Source: Prorocentrum cordatum (Eukaryota; Sar; Dinophyceae; Prorocentrales; Prorocentraceae). Taken from it: 36,063 bases of DNA. Under the pieces are notes generated by a model that was not told the origin of the DNA, searched no databases, and saw nothing but the letters and a program-made list of their open reading frames with translations. This document shows, piece by piece, positions 1 through 10,216 of the stretch (position 1 is the first letter of the stretch; every line of letters begins with the position of its first letter). Position numbers and translations under genes: made by a program. Location: positions 172,501-208,563 of the forward strand of contig CAUYUJ010022071.1 of NCBI GenBank assembly GCA_963575745.1, read 5' to 3'.

Positions 1-325
1 CATCCTGATACGGTCGGCCCTGCTTGGTAGCTCGACGATGGCAGATCGATGGCCCTTTGTGTCTCCAGCGACGGCGCGGCCCTGACGGCGCGCAGGGAAG
101 CCACCTAGAGGTCGACTCTGGCCTGCCGCAGCTCTGCAGCGGAGGAAGACCATCCCGACCTCTGCAACCCGCGTGTCCTTTGGCGTTCCAGGGCCGCGCT
201 GCTGTCAGAAGAGCCTCGTGTCCTCTCGGGTAACCTGTCCAAGCAAGTCCGATTCTGCGTTCGCCTCTCGTGAAGGGGCCAGGCGGAGATCACAGCCTGG
301 CCATGATACCGCCCCCTCCGCCTCC

Positions 326-441
326 CTTTCCTCCGCCTCCTCGTCCTCCTGCTCCTCCTGCTCCTCCTCCTTCTCCCCCGTCTCCTCCCCCTCCTCCTCC
401 TCCTCCTCCTCCTCCTCCTCCTCCTCCTCCTCCTCCTCCTC
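326..441. repeat. (CTC)n microsatellite
   Basis: Polypyrimidine triplet tract, impure at its left end and pure CTC from about 379. All three frames stay open on both strands and give only homopolymer-like Pro, Ser, Leu, Glu or Arg runs, so none is called as coding. I see no gene in bases 1-325. Confidence 0.95.
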
Positions 442-474
442 AATCGGCTCCAAGATACTCCTGTACAACATCCG

Positions 475-1600
475 ATGTTTCATGCCGCCGAGCGTCTTGG
501 GCACTTGCGACTCCACTCAAAGAAGCGCATCATAATACTTTTATGGTCCGCTACGGCGCCACGCACGCAGCATGATATTCGAACTGTTCTCGCCGACCGT
601 ATTCCTGAGTGGCAGTACTTTGACATTCAAGGTGTTCGTACTTACCTTGGTGCAAAGATTGGGCCTGCAGCAACTAATCAGGTACAATGGGAGGCATCCT
701 CCAACAAATGATGGATGCGCATTGTTGCACTTTCCTGCACGGGAGCGCGTACGGATGTGCTGGCCAGGTTGCATCATACATCGTGCATTACGGTGATCAG
801 TTACCTGATGCAATTCTCCGACCTCCCTCTCGATGTCTTACGGCGTGAGATCCACGCCCTCCATCGAGTTTTCATTATTCACCCAACACTATGCAGCTTA
901 CATATATTGTGGCCCTCGCTATATGGTCGCCGTCTCCCACCACGCAGGGGCTAGCGCCCTACAACATTGCTTAACTTTGGCGCGCCTCCCAGTACACGAT
1001 TCGAGATTGGAGACCTTTCCACGACATCCTGAATTCCGCTGCGATGGAACACCTACCGCTGGTGTCGCATATCAGGGGTCGCTAGCCACCTGCAGTCTGG
1101 AAGATGCAGACGGCAATTGTTCAGCGTTTTGCCCGTGTGCAGGAAGGTCTCACGGACATTCCCCTCAAGGTCAACCCCCGTCAGATCCACATGACCATCA
1201 ACAACATCCAGACTCAGCTGGCCGAAGTTATTGTCGAGGGTTTTAGGCCACGCCCACAACGTTTGCTACAACGTGTTTTCACTCAGCTGGCCCATCAAGA
1301 TCGCCTGTGGCTTACCCTCTCCAAGAGGATCGCAGCGTGGTTTGGGTCAGATGTTGCTCCCCGCGACCTGCAATCCCGTTGGCTCTATGCACGCCAACAT
1401 CTTTGTCAGAGTTCGGCCTCCTGGCGTTGGACGGTGCTCAAAACAATTTGTGGGGGGGTGGCATACTACTCGCAGGATGCATGTACGGCCTGATAGGACA
1501 AGCTGCATCCTGGGCTGCAGCGCTGGTGATGCCATAGCCCATTACTTACAATGCCCGCGTTTGACTCATCTCACGTGTCTACCTCGCACAGTCGCGCATC
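475..1600 (+). pseudogene. Decayed LINE-type reverse transcriptase, C-terminal part
   Basis: I read this as the 3' part of a non-LTR retrotransposon ORF, broken over several frames. At 530-711 a frame reads ...VLADRIPEWQYF... then YLGAKIGPA, like the segment after the RT catalytic core in dinoflagellate LINE polyproteins. At about 780-890 another frame has a hydrophobic stretch and SDLPLDVLRREIHALHRV, like the post-RT region of the same proteins. At 1104-1455 and 1455-1600 a tryptophan-rich stretch leads into a C-x3-C-x7-H-x3/4-C knuckle (CILGC...HYLQC), the usual C-terminal zinc knuckle of such ORFs. The last two pieces are separated by a frameshift at the G run near 1451-1457. In-frame stops and missing RT catalytic motifs mark a dead, 5'-truncated copy. 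Family assignment is from memory of motif layout, not a search. Confidence 0.6.
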
Positions 1601-2111
1601 CGCAACCATTGGCCGGTATTGGATTTGGCGCTTTTTCTGATTACCCATCGGATCCGCAGCATCAGCAGTCCCTCCCGAACACCATCAAACGCATGTTCTT
1701 GCCTACTACTTCGTTCTCGAGCTGCGCCACACGCAGATAGACACCTTGCAAGTCTCGCTATACGGTTCACAGTTTTGAGCTCTACGTGCGGCCCGCGATC
1801 AGCTTCAGCATGGTGAAGTCCTTACTCCAGTACCAGTGCGTGTTCAGGCTCCTCTCCTCGCTGCAACTGGCAACATCCTCCCTGTGGACCACACGCTTCA
1901 CTCACATGAAAATCCGCGGGGCGAGGCTAACATCAACGATGACAACGACCACGTGCCCCTCCCGAACATGGCCGCGACTGGCAAATGCCCCAATCGCATT
2001 TAGGGCCATGGCCTCACTCCCTCGTAGCTCGTCACCCAAGGCGGCGAATTCCTCTGTGGCGTCGCTGCACCTCAATTTTCTTGGCCTCCTGAAGCTATCC
2101 CGACTTCAACA

Positions 2112-2744
2112 TTGTCTCTACACCATGGATATGTTGTACATTATTATCCGCCTTCTCTTTTACCTCAGGGGGACGGGGCCGCCTCGCCTTTGAACGTGGT
2201 GCTCGCGCCTGTCCCCACACATCGCCTTCATAGCTCCCTCGTCATCGCTCCCGACACGCTGGACGTTGACAACCAGGTAGTTTGCTATCACCCCGGCCTC
2301 CTGAAGTTCCTCATGATGAACTGCTTGGACGTTCTGCTGCCGAGCCATCGTCGCACTCCGCCACCTTTGGCAACCACGGCTACAACACTCACATCACCCC
2401 GTTCGCTGATGTTCCCATTCCAGCGGCACCTGTACATCATCGGCCTCATGAAGTTCATCCGCCTTCTGTGGGGGTCGTTCACGTTGGCAATCCCATGGGG
2501 CCATCTTCTACGTCCGTCTAGGGCCGTCGGCAATCAAGTTGACCTCGACGGCCTCCCGAACGTAATGATGGCTTGCGGGTCCCCCAACCACACGCTGGAC
2601 AGCGACATCGCCCACGCGGAGCTCCTCGACCGGGTCTACGACAACAACAGTGCCGCCGAGGCGCACAGCCAGTTGCGCCTCCTCACCCAAGGCGCCCGGC
2701 CGCGGTCCGCGGCGGCGAGGCGCGAAGGATGGACTCGTCCCTAA
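2112..2744 (+). CDS. Unassigned open frame, possibly an exon or retroelement remnant
   Basis: An open frame of about 210 residues downstream of the LINE relic. The last 60 residues (nt 2530-2710) have GC-rich third positions and a balanced helical composition (SDIAHAELLDRVYDNN then AAEAHSQLRLL), which looks coding. The first two thirds contain similar short phrases (GLLKF, GLMKF) and read less like protein. I recognise no domain. It runs into a CTC microsatellite at 2755, so even if real it is cut short or continues through a splice site I cannot place. The interval 1620-2111 shows nothing I can name. Confidence 0.25.
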   Translation: MSLHHGYVVHYYPPSLLPQGDGAASPLNVVLAPVPTHRLHSSLVIAPDTLDVDNQVVCYHPGLLKFLMMNCLDVLLPSHRRTPPPLATTATTLTSPRSLMFPFQRHLYIIGLMKFIRLLWGSFTLAIPWGHLLRPSRAVGNQVDLDGLPNVMMACGSPNHTLDSDIAHAELLDRVYDNNSAAEAHSQLRLLTQGARPRSAAARREGWTRP

Positions 2745-2754
2745 GTTCACTGCT

Positions 2755-2896
2755 GCTCCTCCCCCTCCTTCTCCCTCTCCTCCTCCTCCTCATCCGCCTC
2801 CTCTTCCCCACCGTCCTCCTCCTCCTCCTTCTCCTCCTCCTCCTCCTCCTCCTCCTCCTCCTCCTCCTCCTCCTCCTCCTCCTCCTCCTGCTCCTC
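2755..2896. repeat. (CTC)n microsatellite
   Basis: CTC/CTT tract becoming pure CTC after about 2817. It is followed by C-runs at 2935-2947 and 2989-3004. No coding is assigned. Confidence 0.95.
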
Positions 2897-3265
2897 AGAA
2901 CATGGCCTCCTCTTCTCATTTCACTACGTCCCTGCCCCCCCCCCCCCTCGTCCGCGCTCGTGCCCCGGGCCATGATGCGCCGCTTCACCCCCCCCCACCC
3001 CCCCATTGTGAACGCCCCGTCAGAGCGCCCCCGAACTTAGGCCTCTGAGCTTCAAGCCGACTCTGGGTGAAGCTAACAGTCCCTGAGATCCTGGCGACTC
3101 AACTCTTTCAGGACGGGCGTTTTCGCATAATTTCGGGCCCCGGGACCCTCGCGGATCAATCGGGCTCGAACAATGGCGCAGCAAGATTGGGTCTAGGGCT
3201 CCTGGCTTGATTTTTCGCGTCGTCTCAATTTGCTGAGACGTCGGATTTCAGGGGTCCCATACATG

Positions 3266-3440
3266 CTCGGGTCATGAAGAAATCAGGACTAAAGGTTTTT
3301 TATCTTTTTCGGCCTGTCGGGGCCCCCACTGGGCCCCGGGACCGTCAGAAAACGATCCGCAGGATGAACAATCGGTCCTGGGGAAAGGGTCGGGGACTTC
3401 CGGACACCGCGTGTGGAACAAGTCAGGACGCCGCATGTCT
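3266..3440 (+). mobile_element. Family B TIR element, diverged copy
   Basis: It matches the family B pattern in order: a GTCATGAAGAAATCA-like start, TTTTCGGCCT..GGGGGCCC, GGGCCCCGGGACCGTCAGAAAACGA, a GATGAACAATCGGTCC-like segment, then the ATGTCTGGG end. The interior is diverged and no target duplication is evident. Confidence 0.7.
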
Positions 3441-3544
3441 GGGGCCAACCCGCACAGGAAGGCTGGGCAACCTTCCAAGGGTAATTACCCCCGCATCCTC
3501 GCGCGCCTTCGGCCCACCCTTTGCCACTCTCGCCGCGGCCGCGC

Positions 3545-3965
3545 CCCGCTCGAAGAGCGCCCTGGCATGGCCCTCCCAGGCCCTTTGCATCCTGATCGTG
3601 CGTCCTTACTGTGCCGCTCAATAGGGCCTGTCCCTCTACAGGAGGGGAATTCAAAAGTCATGGGACGATTGGTTTACTATTCTTGGCCATTTTGGTGTAT
3701 TTTTGAACTACCTTGGGTTTTTCCTCAAAGCCAGCCTGTAGGGGGACATGCCCGCCCGAATTGCACCGGTTGATTGGAACACGGGTCCTTCGGAGGCGTT
3801 CCCTCCAGAGGTCCGGGGGCCTTCGACATGGCCTCCCAGTGCCCTTTGCCTCCTTCTCGCGCGTCCTTAATGTACGGGTCGACTGGAGCACGGGTCCCGG
3901 GGACGCGGTCTACAGAGGCCCAGCGGCCCTCGACATGACCTTCCGAGGCCCTTGCCTCCCTATCC
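3545..3965 (+). repeat. About 107-bp direct repeats interrupted by a family A element
   Basis: Two adjacent units begin near 3773 (GATTGGAACACGGGTCC) and 3880 (GACTGGAGCACGGGTCC). Both run through a CGACATGGCCT-like phrase to a CCCTTTGCCTCC-like end. A third, partial unit sits at 3545-3620 on the far side of the family A element. That suggests the element landed inside a short tandem array. Confidence 0.6.
3621..3759. mobile_element. Family A MITE, copy 1
   Basis: The left end reads GGGCCTGTCCCTCTACAGG and the right end CCTGTAGGGGGACATGCCC, its imperfect inverse. The interior is AT-richer than its surroundings, as in the other copies. Outer bases are eroded and the target duplication is not clear. 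Confidence 0.8.
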
Positions 3966-4100
3966 CAGAGCCCTGACGTCGTGATTTGTTCACAACGTCG
4001 ACCCTCAGAGGTCTGGACCCCTTCCCCGGGACCAGTTTTGCATGCTGAGTCTTTTGTTGACGGTCCCCGAGGCCCGGGAAGGATCCCGTCGTGTTTTTTT
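3966..4100 (-). mobile_element. Family B element, inverted, internally shortened
   Basis: It carries the reverse-orientation signature: GACGTCGTGATTTGTTCACAA, CGACCCTCAGAGGTCT, CCCCGGGACCAGTTTT, GACGGTCCCCGAGGCCCGG, then CCCGTCGTGTTTTTTTTCGC. Compared with other copies, the block around the GGCCGAAAATATGG phrase is deleted. Confidence 0.75.
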
Positions 4101-4512
4101 TCGCAACGCGAGGGGTTTTTTGATCGTGCGTCCTTAGAGTTTTTTCTTTGTTTGTTTGGACTCCAGCAAGTTTACTTGTATGGACGGGGTGTGGCTGAGC
4201 CTGAAGCAAGCCGCCAACGACTTGGCGTGTGGAAATCACGCAAGTCGGAAGGCTCTTGCACGCCAGTATTCGTTTGAAGAGGGGCGCGATGGGGGTGGGG
4301 GGGGAGAGAGGGAAGGCCCACGCCATGCAAGTAAACTTGCCCGATTTGTTTGTTTGTTACCTAACAGCGAAGACTGATATGTTTCTAGTGGGCTCAAAAG
4401 AGACCATCTTGACTCCCCAGGGGGGTCTGGGCGGATGCCGGGGAGAATCCGGGGACTCCCCAGGACTCCCCATGTGGGTCCAGGCGGGTGCCGGGGATGA
4501 TCGGGGGACTCC

Positions 4513-4915
4513 CCAGAACACCATTCCCAGGCCACATTTTGAATACCCGGAGCCAACTGTATAAGCCACTTCGTGTTCTTCGTGTTCCCAGAACACCACT
4601 CCCAGGCCACATTTTGAATGCCCGGAGCTAACTGTAGGCCATTTCGTGTTCTTCGTGTTCCCAGAACACCATTCCCAGGACACATTTTGAATGCCCGGAG
4701 CAAACAGTAGGCCACTTCGTGTTCTTCGTGTTCCCACAACACCATTCCCAGGCCACATTTTGAATGCCCAGAGCCAACTATAGGCCACTTCGTGTTTTTC
4801 GTGTTCCCAGAACACCATTCCTGTACCATATTTCGATTGCCCGGAGCCAACTATGGGCCACTTCGTGATCTTCGTGGTCCCAGAACATCAGTCCTGTGTC
4901 ATATCTTGAATGCCC
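4513..4915 (+). repeat. 73-bp tandem repeat, about 5.5 units
   Basis: CCAGAACACC-type unit starts fall at 4513, 4588, 4661, 4734, 4807 and 4879, a spacing of 72-75 bp. Each unit has CACATTTTGAATGCCC, GGAGCCAACT and CTTCGTGTTCTTCGTG phrases. The preceding 4420-4512 holds a related GGGGACTCCCCAG duplication. The minus-strand frames here (WPGNGVLGTRRTR-type periods) are repeat translations and are not called as genes. Confidence 0.9.
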
Positions 4916-4917
4916 GA

Positions 4918-5910
4918 GCTGAGGCAGGCTGAGGCCGAGGCAGGCTGAGGCCGAGGCAGGCTGAGGCTGAGGCTGAGGCACGCCGAGGCAGGCTGACGCT
5001 GAGGCTGAGGCAGGCTGAGGCTGAGGCAGGCTGAGGCTGAGGCTGACGCAGGCTGAGGCCGAGGCAGGCTGAGGCTGAGGCTGAGGCAGGCTGAGGCTGA
5101 GGCAGGCTGAGACTGAGGCTGAGGCAGGCTGAGGCTGAGGCTGATGAGGCTGAGGCTGAGGCTGAGAGGCTGACGCTGAGGCTGCAGGCTGAGGCTGAGG
5201 CTGAGGCCGAGGCTGAGGCTGAGGCAAGCCGAGGCAGGCTGAGGCTGAGGCTGAAGCTGAGGCAGGCTGAGGCTGAGGCTGAGGCTGTGGCTGAGGCTGA
5301 GGCAAGCTGCGGCTGAGGCAGGCTGAGGCTGAGGCTGATGCAGGCTGAGGCTGAGGCAGGCTGAGGCTGAGGCTGAGGCTGAGGCAGGCAGGCTGAGGCT
5401 GAGGCCGAGGCAGGCTGAGGCTGAGGCTGAGGCTGATGCTGAGGCAGGCTGAGGCTGAGACAGGCTGAGGCTGAGGCTGAGGCTAGGCTGAGGCAGGCTG
5501 AGGCTGAGGCCGAGGCAGGCTCAGGCCGAGACAGGCTGAGGCTGAGACTGACTGAGGCTGAGGCTGAGGATGAGGCCGAGGCAGGCCGAAGCTGAGACAA
5601 GGTGAGGCTGAATGGGGGGGGAAGGGGGGGGGGGAGGGGAGGCTGAGGCAGGCTGAGGCCGAGGCAGGCTGAGGCTGAGGCTGGGGCAAGCCGAGGCAGG
5701 CTGAGGCTGAGGCTGAGGCTGAGGCTGAGGCTGAGGCTGGGGCAGGCTGAGGCTCAGGCAGGCTGAGGCTGAGGCTGACGCTGGCTGAGGCTGAAGCAGG
5801 CTGAGGCTGAGGCTGAGGCAGGCTGAGGCTGAGGCCGAGGCAGGCTGAGGCTGAGGCTGAGGCAAGCCGAGGCAGGCTGACGCTGAGGCTGAAACTAAGG
5901 CAGGCTGAGG
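4918..5910 (+). repeat. About 1-kb GAGGCT hexamer array
   Basis: Hexamer GAGGCT with frequent GAGGCAGGCT and GAGGCCGAGGCA variants over nearly 1 kb. It is broken by a G-rich patch at 5611-5640. Minus-strand frames give Pro-Gln/Ala-Ser/Leu-Ser ladders, expected from any 6-bp period, so no protein is called. Confidence 0.95.
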
Positions 5911-6172
5911 CATCCGTAGGAATCCATAGGAATCTTAGGAATCCCCAGGAATCCTTAGGAATCCGTAGGCATCCTGAGGAATCCGTAGGCATATTTAAGC
6001 ATCCTCAGGAATCCTTAGGAATCCTTAGGATTCCCTAGGAATCCTTAGGAATCCCTCGGAATCCCTTGGAATCAGGATTCCTAAGGTTTCCTAAGGATTC
6101 CTATGGAGTTCTAAGGATGCCTAAGGATGCCTTAGGAATCCATAGGAATCCTTAGGATTCCATTGGATCCTA
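5911..6172. repeat. AGGAATCC-type short tandem repeat with palindromic units
   Basis: Degenerate 9-12-bp units built on AGGAATCC(T)TT. The second half carries the inverse sense (GGATTCCTAAG). Units such as AGGAATCCTTAGGATTCC can fold on themselves, so the block is a degenerate cruciform-prone minisatellite. Confidence 0.85.
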
Positions 6173-6309
6173 AGGCCGTTGCCACTGCGACTGACATTGC
6201 GAATGCGACTGCGACTGCGAGAACAGCAGAATCCTACAACTGGATTCTCACCTGAATCTTAAGGGGAATGCTTCCAGATGTGCTTATACACATCGCTGTT
6301 AGGTTGCTT

Positions 6310-6775
6310 TGTCGGGATGTGGTTTTGTTGTTGGTGGTGTTGTTGTTGTTGATGCTGGTGGTGGTGGTGGTGTTGGTGTTGTTGTTGGTTGTGTTGTTGT
6401 TGGTGTTGTTGCTACTGATGCTGTTGTTGTTGCTGCTGTTGTTGTTGTCGTTGTTGCGGTTGTTGTTGTTGTTGGTGGTGGTGGTGGTGTTGTTATTGTT
6501 GTTGACGCTGTTGTTGTTGCTGTTGTTGTTGTTGGTGGTGGTGTTGGTGCTGGTGTTGTTGTTGTTGTTGGTGGTGGTGTTGTCGGTGTTGTTGTTGCTG
6601 TTGTTGTTGCTGTTGTTGCTGTTGTTGTTGGTGGTGGTGTCGGTGTTGGTGTTGGTGTTGGTGTTAGTGATGCTGTTGTTGCTGCTGTTGTTGGTGTTGA
6701 TGCTGGTGCTGTTGATGTTGTTGCTGTTGTTGTTGGTGATGTTGTCGGTGTTGCTGTTGTTGCTGTTGCTGATGC

Positions 6776-6807
<32 letters not shown>

Positions 6808-6842
6808 CTGTTGCTGCTGCTGTTGGTGCTGGTGTTGTTGTT

Positions 6843-6873
<31 letters not shown>

Positions 6874-6947
6874 GTGTTGTTATTGTTGTAGGTGTTGGTG
6901 TTGTTGCTGCTGCTGCTGTTGTTATTGTTGTTGTTGTTGTTGAACAT
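6310..6947 (+). repeat. Imperfect (GTT)n/(GGT)n/(GCT)n tract, about 640 bp
   Basis: A long NTG/GTT triplet tract with GGT, GCT and GAT interruptions. The minus-strand Asn/Ser/Thr-rich frame of about 237 codons (6234-6947) is a product of the triplet period and is not called. Confidence 0.95.
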
Positions 6948-6959
6948 TATTACTTCTAA

Positions 6960-7700
6960 AGAATAATTATTGTTGGGACCCCTGGTGCACGGCCCCCCCG
7001 CCGCGCCTAGGCCGCAGCCACATTTTCATCATTTTCGTGAGGAAGCCCTTAACAAAACGATGTGATCCAGATCCGGTTGTTTTGTTACGGCCCGCTTTCC
7101 CTTGCAAAAATTAAGCTAAAGTGGACATTTCTTGTTCTAACATAACCAAACTTCAAGAATCCCTTGCAAACAATAAGGTAAAGTGGACATTCGCGCGCGC
7201 AAGACGAAATCCTTCCAAAACCTTAGTTTTCGTAGCGATTTTAACATAAAACATCAAAAAACCAATGGTTTTTAAACAAAAAAAATGTCAAAATTTCATC
7301 CCGCGCGCTCTTGCGGATTCGTAGGAAACCCAACACTTTTTAAACATTTCTGTCAAACGGGCTTTTGCGAGCAACTTTTTCGAACTTCTGCAACAACGGT
7401 TGCGCACCTGCCAGGGCCATCATCCCTGTCAAATAATACCATGCGGGACACATTCGTTTTTTCTTCGCGCGCGCACGCCGTCGTCGTCGGCCGCGGGGCC
7501 CTGAATAGTAGCCACGGTCGTCCGCATGCCACGAAGTGAAGTGTCCGAACGTCATAGGGCGGGAAGCTGGGTGTGGGTGGTGGCGAAGAGTCGTTTGGAA
7601 ATTTGGTAGAGCTTGAACCGGCCCCCCCACAAAGTGGGGGTATTGCCCGCCTCCTATGAAAACCCTGGCACTGGTGAGAACGGAGTGTCCCCACGTGCTA
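6960..7700. other. AT-richer spacer with no gene seen; a short direct repeat
   Basis: No supported gene. The phrase CCCTTGCAAA...TAAAGTGGACATT occurs twice, at about 7099-7131 and 7161-7193. CGCGCGC patches occur at 7194, 7303 and 7467. The base composition differs sharply from the GC-rich DNA around it. Confidence 0.6.
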
Positions 7701-7703
7701 GTA

Positions 7704-7704
<1 letters not shown>

Positions 7705-7765
<61 letters not shown>

Positions 7766-7779
7766 CGTTGTTGTTGCTT
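7705..7779 (+). repeat. (GTT)n microsatellite
   Basis: About 25 nearly perfect GTT/TTG triplets with one GTC interruption. Confidence 0.97.
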
Positions 7780-7906
7780 GTTTAAGCACGGAGCCCTGGG
7801 GACGCGGCCTCAAGAGGTCCGAGGAGCCCTGGGGAGCGAGCCCTCGCCGGCGGTCTCCGCCAGGGCGCCCCGGCGGCGTCCAGCGAGCATCCTTCGCGAG
7901 GCCCAG

Positions 7907-7907
7907 G

Positions 7908-7962
<55 letters not shown>
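7907..7962 (+). repeat. (GTC)n microsatellite
   Basis: About 18 perfect TCG/GTC triplets inside GC-rich sequence. On the minus strand it reads as an Asp run, but I find no support for a gene there. Confidence 0.97.
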
Positions 7963-7963
<1 letters not shown>

Positions 7964-8132
7964 GGGGGTGGGGTCGTAGAAAGTCTTCGCAGTGCTCAGG
8001 GCCCTGGGGCCCTCCAGGGGCCTCGGGGCCGTCCACGGGGGCTCGGGATGGAGAGCTGGCCCCAGGGGAGAGCCCCCGGGGTGCAGGGACCAGGGCTGTC
8101 CACAGCACCTCCAGGGGCCCAGATCTCCAGCG

Positions 8133-8213
8133 ATGCGGTCTCTCCGGTCGCGGCGTCTTTTCACGATTGCGGCCTCTGCGGGGACCGCCTCTGGGCCCGA
8201 GGCCAGTGAAAAG
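8133..8213 (+). CDS. Candidate first exon with a mitochondrial-type leader
   Basis: An ATG at 8133 opens 27 codons reading MRSLRSRRLFTIAASAG then TASGPEASEK. They are followed at once by AAAAG|GTAAGGAT, the best canonical 5' splice site in the region, in phase 0. The peptide is rich in Arg, Ser and Ala and has no acidic residue in its first 20 positions, which fits a mitochondrial presequence. A CTCCAG sits three bases before the ATG and could serve as a spliced-leader trans-splice acceptor. The main gene needs an upstream start and its large exon begins in phase 0, so this could be its first exon. At least one further exon (roughly 25 residues of the oxidase N-terminus) would then lie in between and I could not find it. 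It may instead belong to another gene or be chance. Confidence 0.35.
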
Positions 8214-8297
8214 GTAAGGATCCGGGGCGGAAGGCTTGTTCAGGTACGAGAACCTTTGGAGATTTAGAGCTCTGCGTGGGCTGATTCGCGACCCCGC

Positions 8298-8368
8298 CTC
8301 CTCCTCCTCCTCCTCCTCCTCCTCCTCCTCCTCCTCCTCCTCCTCCTCCTCCTCCTCCTCCTCCTCCT
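8298..8368 (+). repeat. (CTC)n microsatellite
   Basis: About 23 perfect CTC triplets. Confidence 0.97.
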
Positions 8369-8474
8369 TGGGCCCCAAGAATCCTCGCGTCTCCCCGCTC
8401 CTCTCGCCTCTGCGAACAGCGCCGACGTCGAGACAATTTGGACCCGCGCGCAGTGGCACGATCCTGAGCGTCAG

Positions 8475-8664
8475 CCCCAGAGACCCCCTCAGGCAATGAA
8501 AAAATCATGACGGGAGGCTTTTCCATATTTTCGTCCTCGGGGGGCCCTTACCGGCCCTCGGGACCGTCAGAAAACGATTCAGGATGAAAAACTGGTCCCA
8601 GGAAATGGGTCGAGACTTCTGGTGGTCGACGCTATTAAAAAAATCATGACGTCGGGAGTCTGGG
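8475..8664 (+). mobile_element. Family B TIR element, well-preserved copy
   Basis: It starts CCCAGAGACCCCCTCAGGCA and ends GACGTCGGGAGTCTGGG, giving inverted CCCAGA.CCCC termini. The interior carries the family order: AATCATGACGGGAGG, TTTTCCATATTTTCG, GGGACCGTCAGAAAACGA, GGATGAAAAACTGGTCC, GGGTCGAGACTTCTG and AAAATCATGACG. This copy is the left part of a larger block repeated inverted at about 11805-12130. Confidence 0.85.
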
Positions 8665-8689
8665 AGAGGCGGTGTGACCTAAAGGGAGG

Positions 8690-8752
8690 GTGAAAGTGTG
8701 GGTGTGTCTGTGTGTGTGTTTGTGTGTGTGTGTGTGCCTGTGTGTCTGTCTG

Positions 8753-8841
<89 letters not shown>
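8690..8841 (+). repeat. (GT)n microsatellite, expanded inside a duplicated block
   Basis: About 150 bp of TG/GT, interrupted up to 8756 and then pure. The inverted paralogous copy of the surrounding block (near 11921-11935) has only a short G/C-rich stretch here, so the dinucleotide expanded in one copy. Confidence 0.97.
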
Positions 8842-8842
<1 letters not shown>

Positions 8843-8950
8843 CGCCCGTTTGGTTGCCAATGCCCGCGCACCCACACCGACGAAGCATGGGCAACAGACT
8901 GGTGGCCCCTCCACCCAGGCCCCGGGGGGCAACTCCCAGGGAGCCCTGCG
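8842..8950 (+). repeat. Right arm of the inverted duplication with 11805-11920
   Basis: From GTGAGCGCCCGTTTGGTTGC to the CCCCGGGG phrase, this segment is a close reverse complement of 11805-11920. Shared phrases include GACGAAGCATGGG, CAGACTGGTGGCCCCTCCAC and TTGGTTGCCA. Confidence 0.85.
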
Positions 8951-8960
8951 CGCCCCTAGT

Positions 8961-9122
8961 ATTAAGAAGAGGGCCTGTCCCTCTACAGGGGGAATATTCG
9001 AAAATAGTCAAAAAAATAGTCCGGGAACCATTTTTGAGTGTTTTATGCCATTTTGGATTTTTGTTGGGGGTATTTTTCATTTGAGGTCGAAAATCCCCCT
9101 GTAGGGGACACGCCCGACTTAA
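8961..9122. mobile_element. Family A MITE, copy 2
   Basis: The left end carries GGGCCTGTCCCTCTACAGG and the right end CCCTGTAGGGGACACGCCCG then ACTTAA. It is flanked by CCCTAGT at 8954-8960 and 9123-9129, a 7-bp target-site duplication. The interior contains the family phrases GGAATATTC and AAAATAGTC. Confidence 0.9.
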
Positions 9123-9142
9123 CCCTAGTGTTGGGAACCCAG

Positions 9143-9200
9143 CGGGTCGAGACCTCTGGGGCTCGACGCTGTGACAAAGTCATGGCGTCGGGGGTCTGGG
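9143..9200 (+). mobile_element. Family B fragment, 3' end only
   Basis: Only the last third remains: GGGTCGAGACCTCTGG, CTCGACGCTGTGACAAAGTC, then GTCGGGGGTCTGGG. Confidence 0.8.
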
Positions 9201-10210
9201 ATGGTCCCCCCCTTCTGCCGGAGGTTGACAGACCTCCTACCCTGACACATCGATTAGTGAATTGGCCGTTCTCGGTTCGCGAGAGGGCGTCGCGGCCGTC
9301 ATTCTTGCAGGTCCAGGTCCGTCGGTTTGGGTCCTAGGCCGTTTTCACTACATGGAGGTTTACTACAGGGAGGTTTGTCCACCGTCGATTTTGACGGCGA
9401 GGCTCCCAGGGGCATCCGCGTATGGTGCCCGCTCCTGGGGCTGTGCGCCCCCCGCCGTCGCCGCCGAGCCGGGGCCGGGGCCTCGGCGGTCCCCGGCGGA
9501 CTGCACGACCAGCCAGGCTGCCCAGGCCACCAGAGTGCAGGGGCGGAAAAGGCACCCGTGCCCCTACCCCTCCGCCCGTTTTCCCGTGCTGGTTCGGCCT
9601 CCCAGGAGGCCCTCGTCGCCACCGCTGGGTGTGCCTCGAAGTCTTGCTCGGAGCGCACCCTGGGAGAGGTGCGGGGAGCAGCGGCACTGGTACCTCGTGG
9701 TATCCCCAAGAGTTGCCCTCAGACCACCAGCACTCCTACCCGCCCAGGTCGGGCGGTCGTCAAGGGGGGTGGCCTAGAGGCCTGGTGAAGACAGGGGCCC
9801 CAGGCAGGGGCCGTTGCCTTCCCCGGCAGGTGGGCGCCCGCTTGGTTCCCAAGGTTCGGAAATGCAAGTCTGACGAGTGTTGGGAACCGAGTGGGTGTCC
9901 CTTGAGGGGAGGCTGAGCGGACACCCACTTGGTTCTGAACGTTCTGGACACAGCACAATTTGGGGAACAAAGCTGTTGACCCCCCCCCGTTTGGGGCGCC
10001 CGCGCGGCTTTTCTGGCCCCACCCCCTTCCCGGTGGTCACCTTCTGAGCCTCCTGAGCACCAGGAGCGAGCCGAGAGCGAGTGTCCGCTTCGGCCCTCCA
10101 CGCGGAAGTCACCTGGGCTCCCAAGACTGGCTCTCGAGAGATGGGGGCTCCCAGATCGCCCCCGGGCCCTGGGCCTCCCGAGCCTTGGGAACCCCGCGGG
10201 CTGCCCCGGT
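9201..10210. other. GC-rich spacer without a supported gene
   Basis: Several overlapping frames are open because the DNA is GC-rich, but none shows a domain or consistent coding character. A segment near 9586-9690 (phrase CCTCGAAGTCTTGCTCGGAG) is a diverged relative of the tandem duplicated unit at 35648-35975. An imperfect inverted pair surrounds 9890-9930 (GGGAACCGAGTGGGTGTCC and GGACACCCACTTGGTTC). Confidence 0.5.
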
Positions 10211-10216
10211 GGACTC

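Noticed and set aside
4236-5992. Minus-strand proteins over the 73-bp repeat and the GAGGCT array
   Set aside because: Pure repeat translations with no start context or domain.
6234-6959. Asn/Ser/Thr-rich or Val/Leu-rich proteins over the GTT tract
   Set aside because: Triplet microsatellite open in several frames on both strands.
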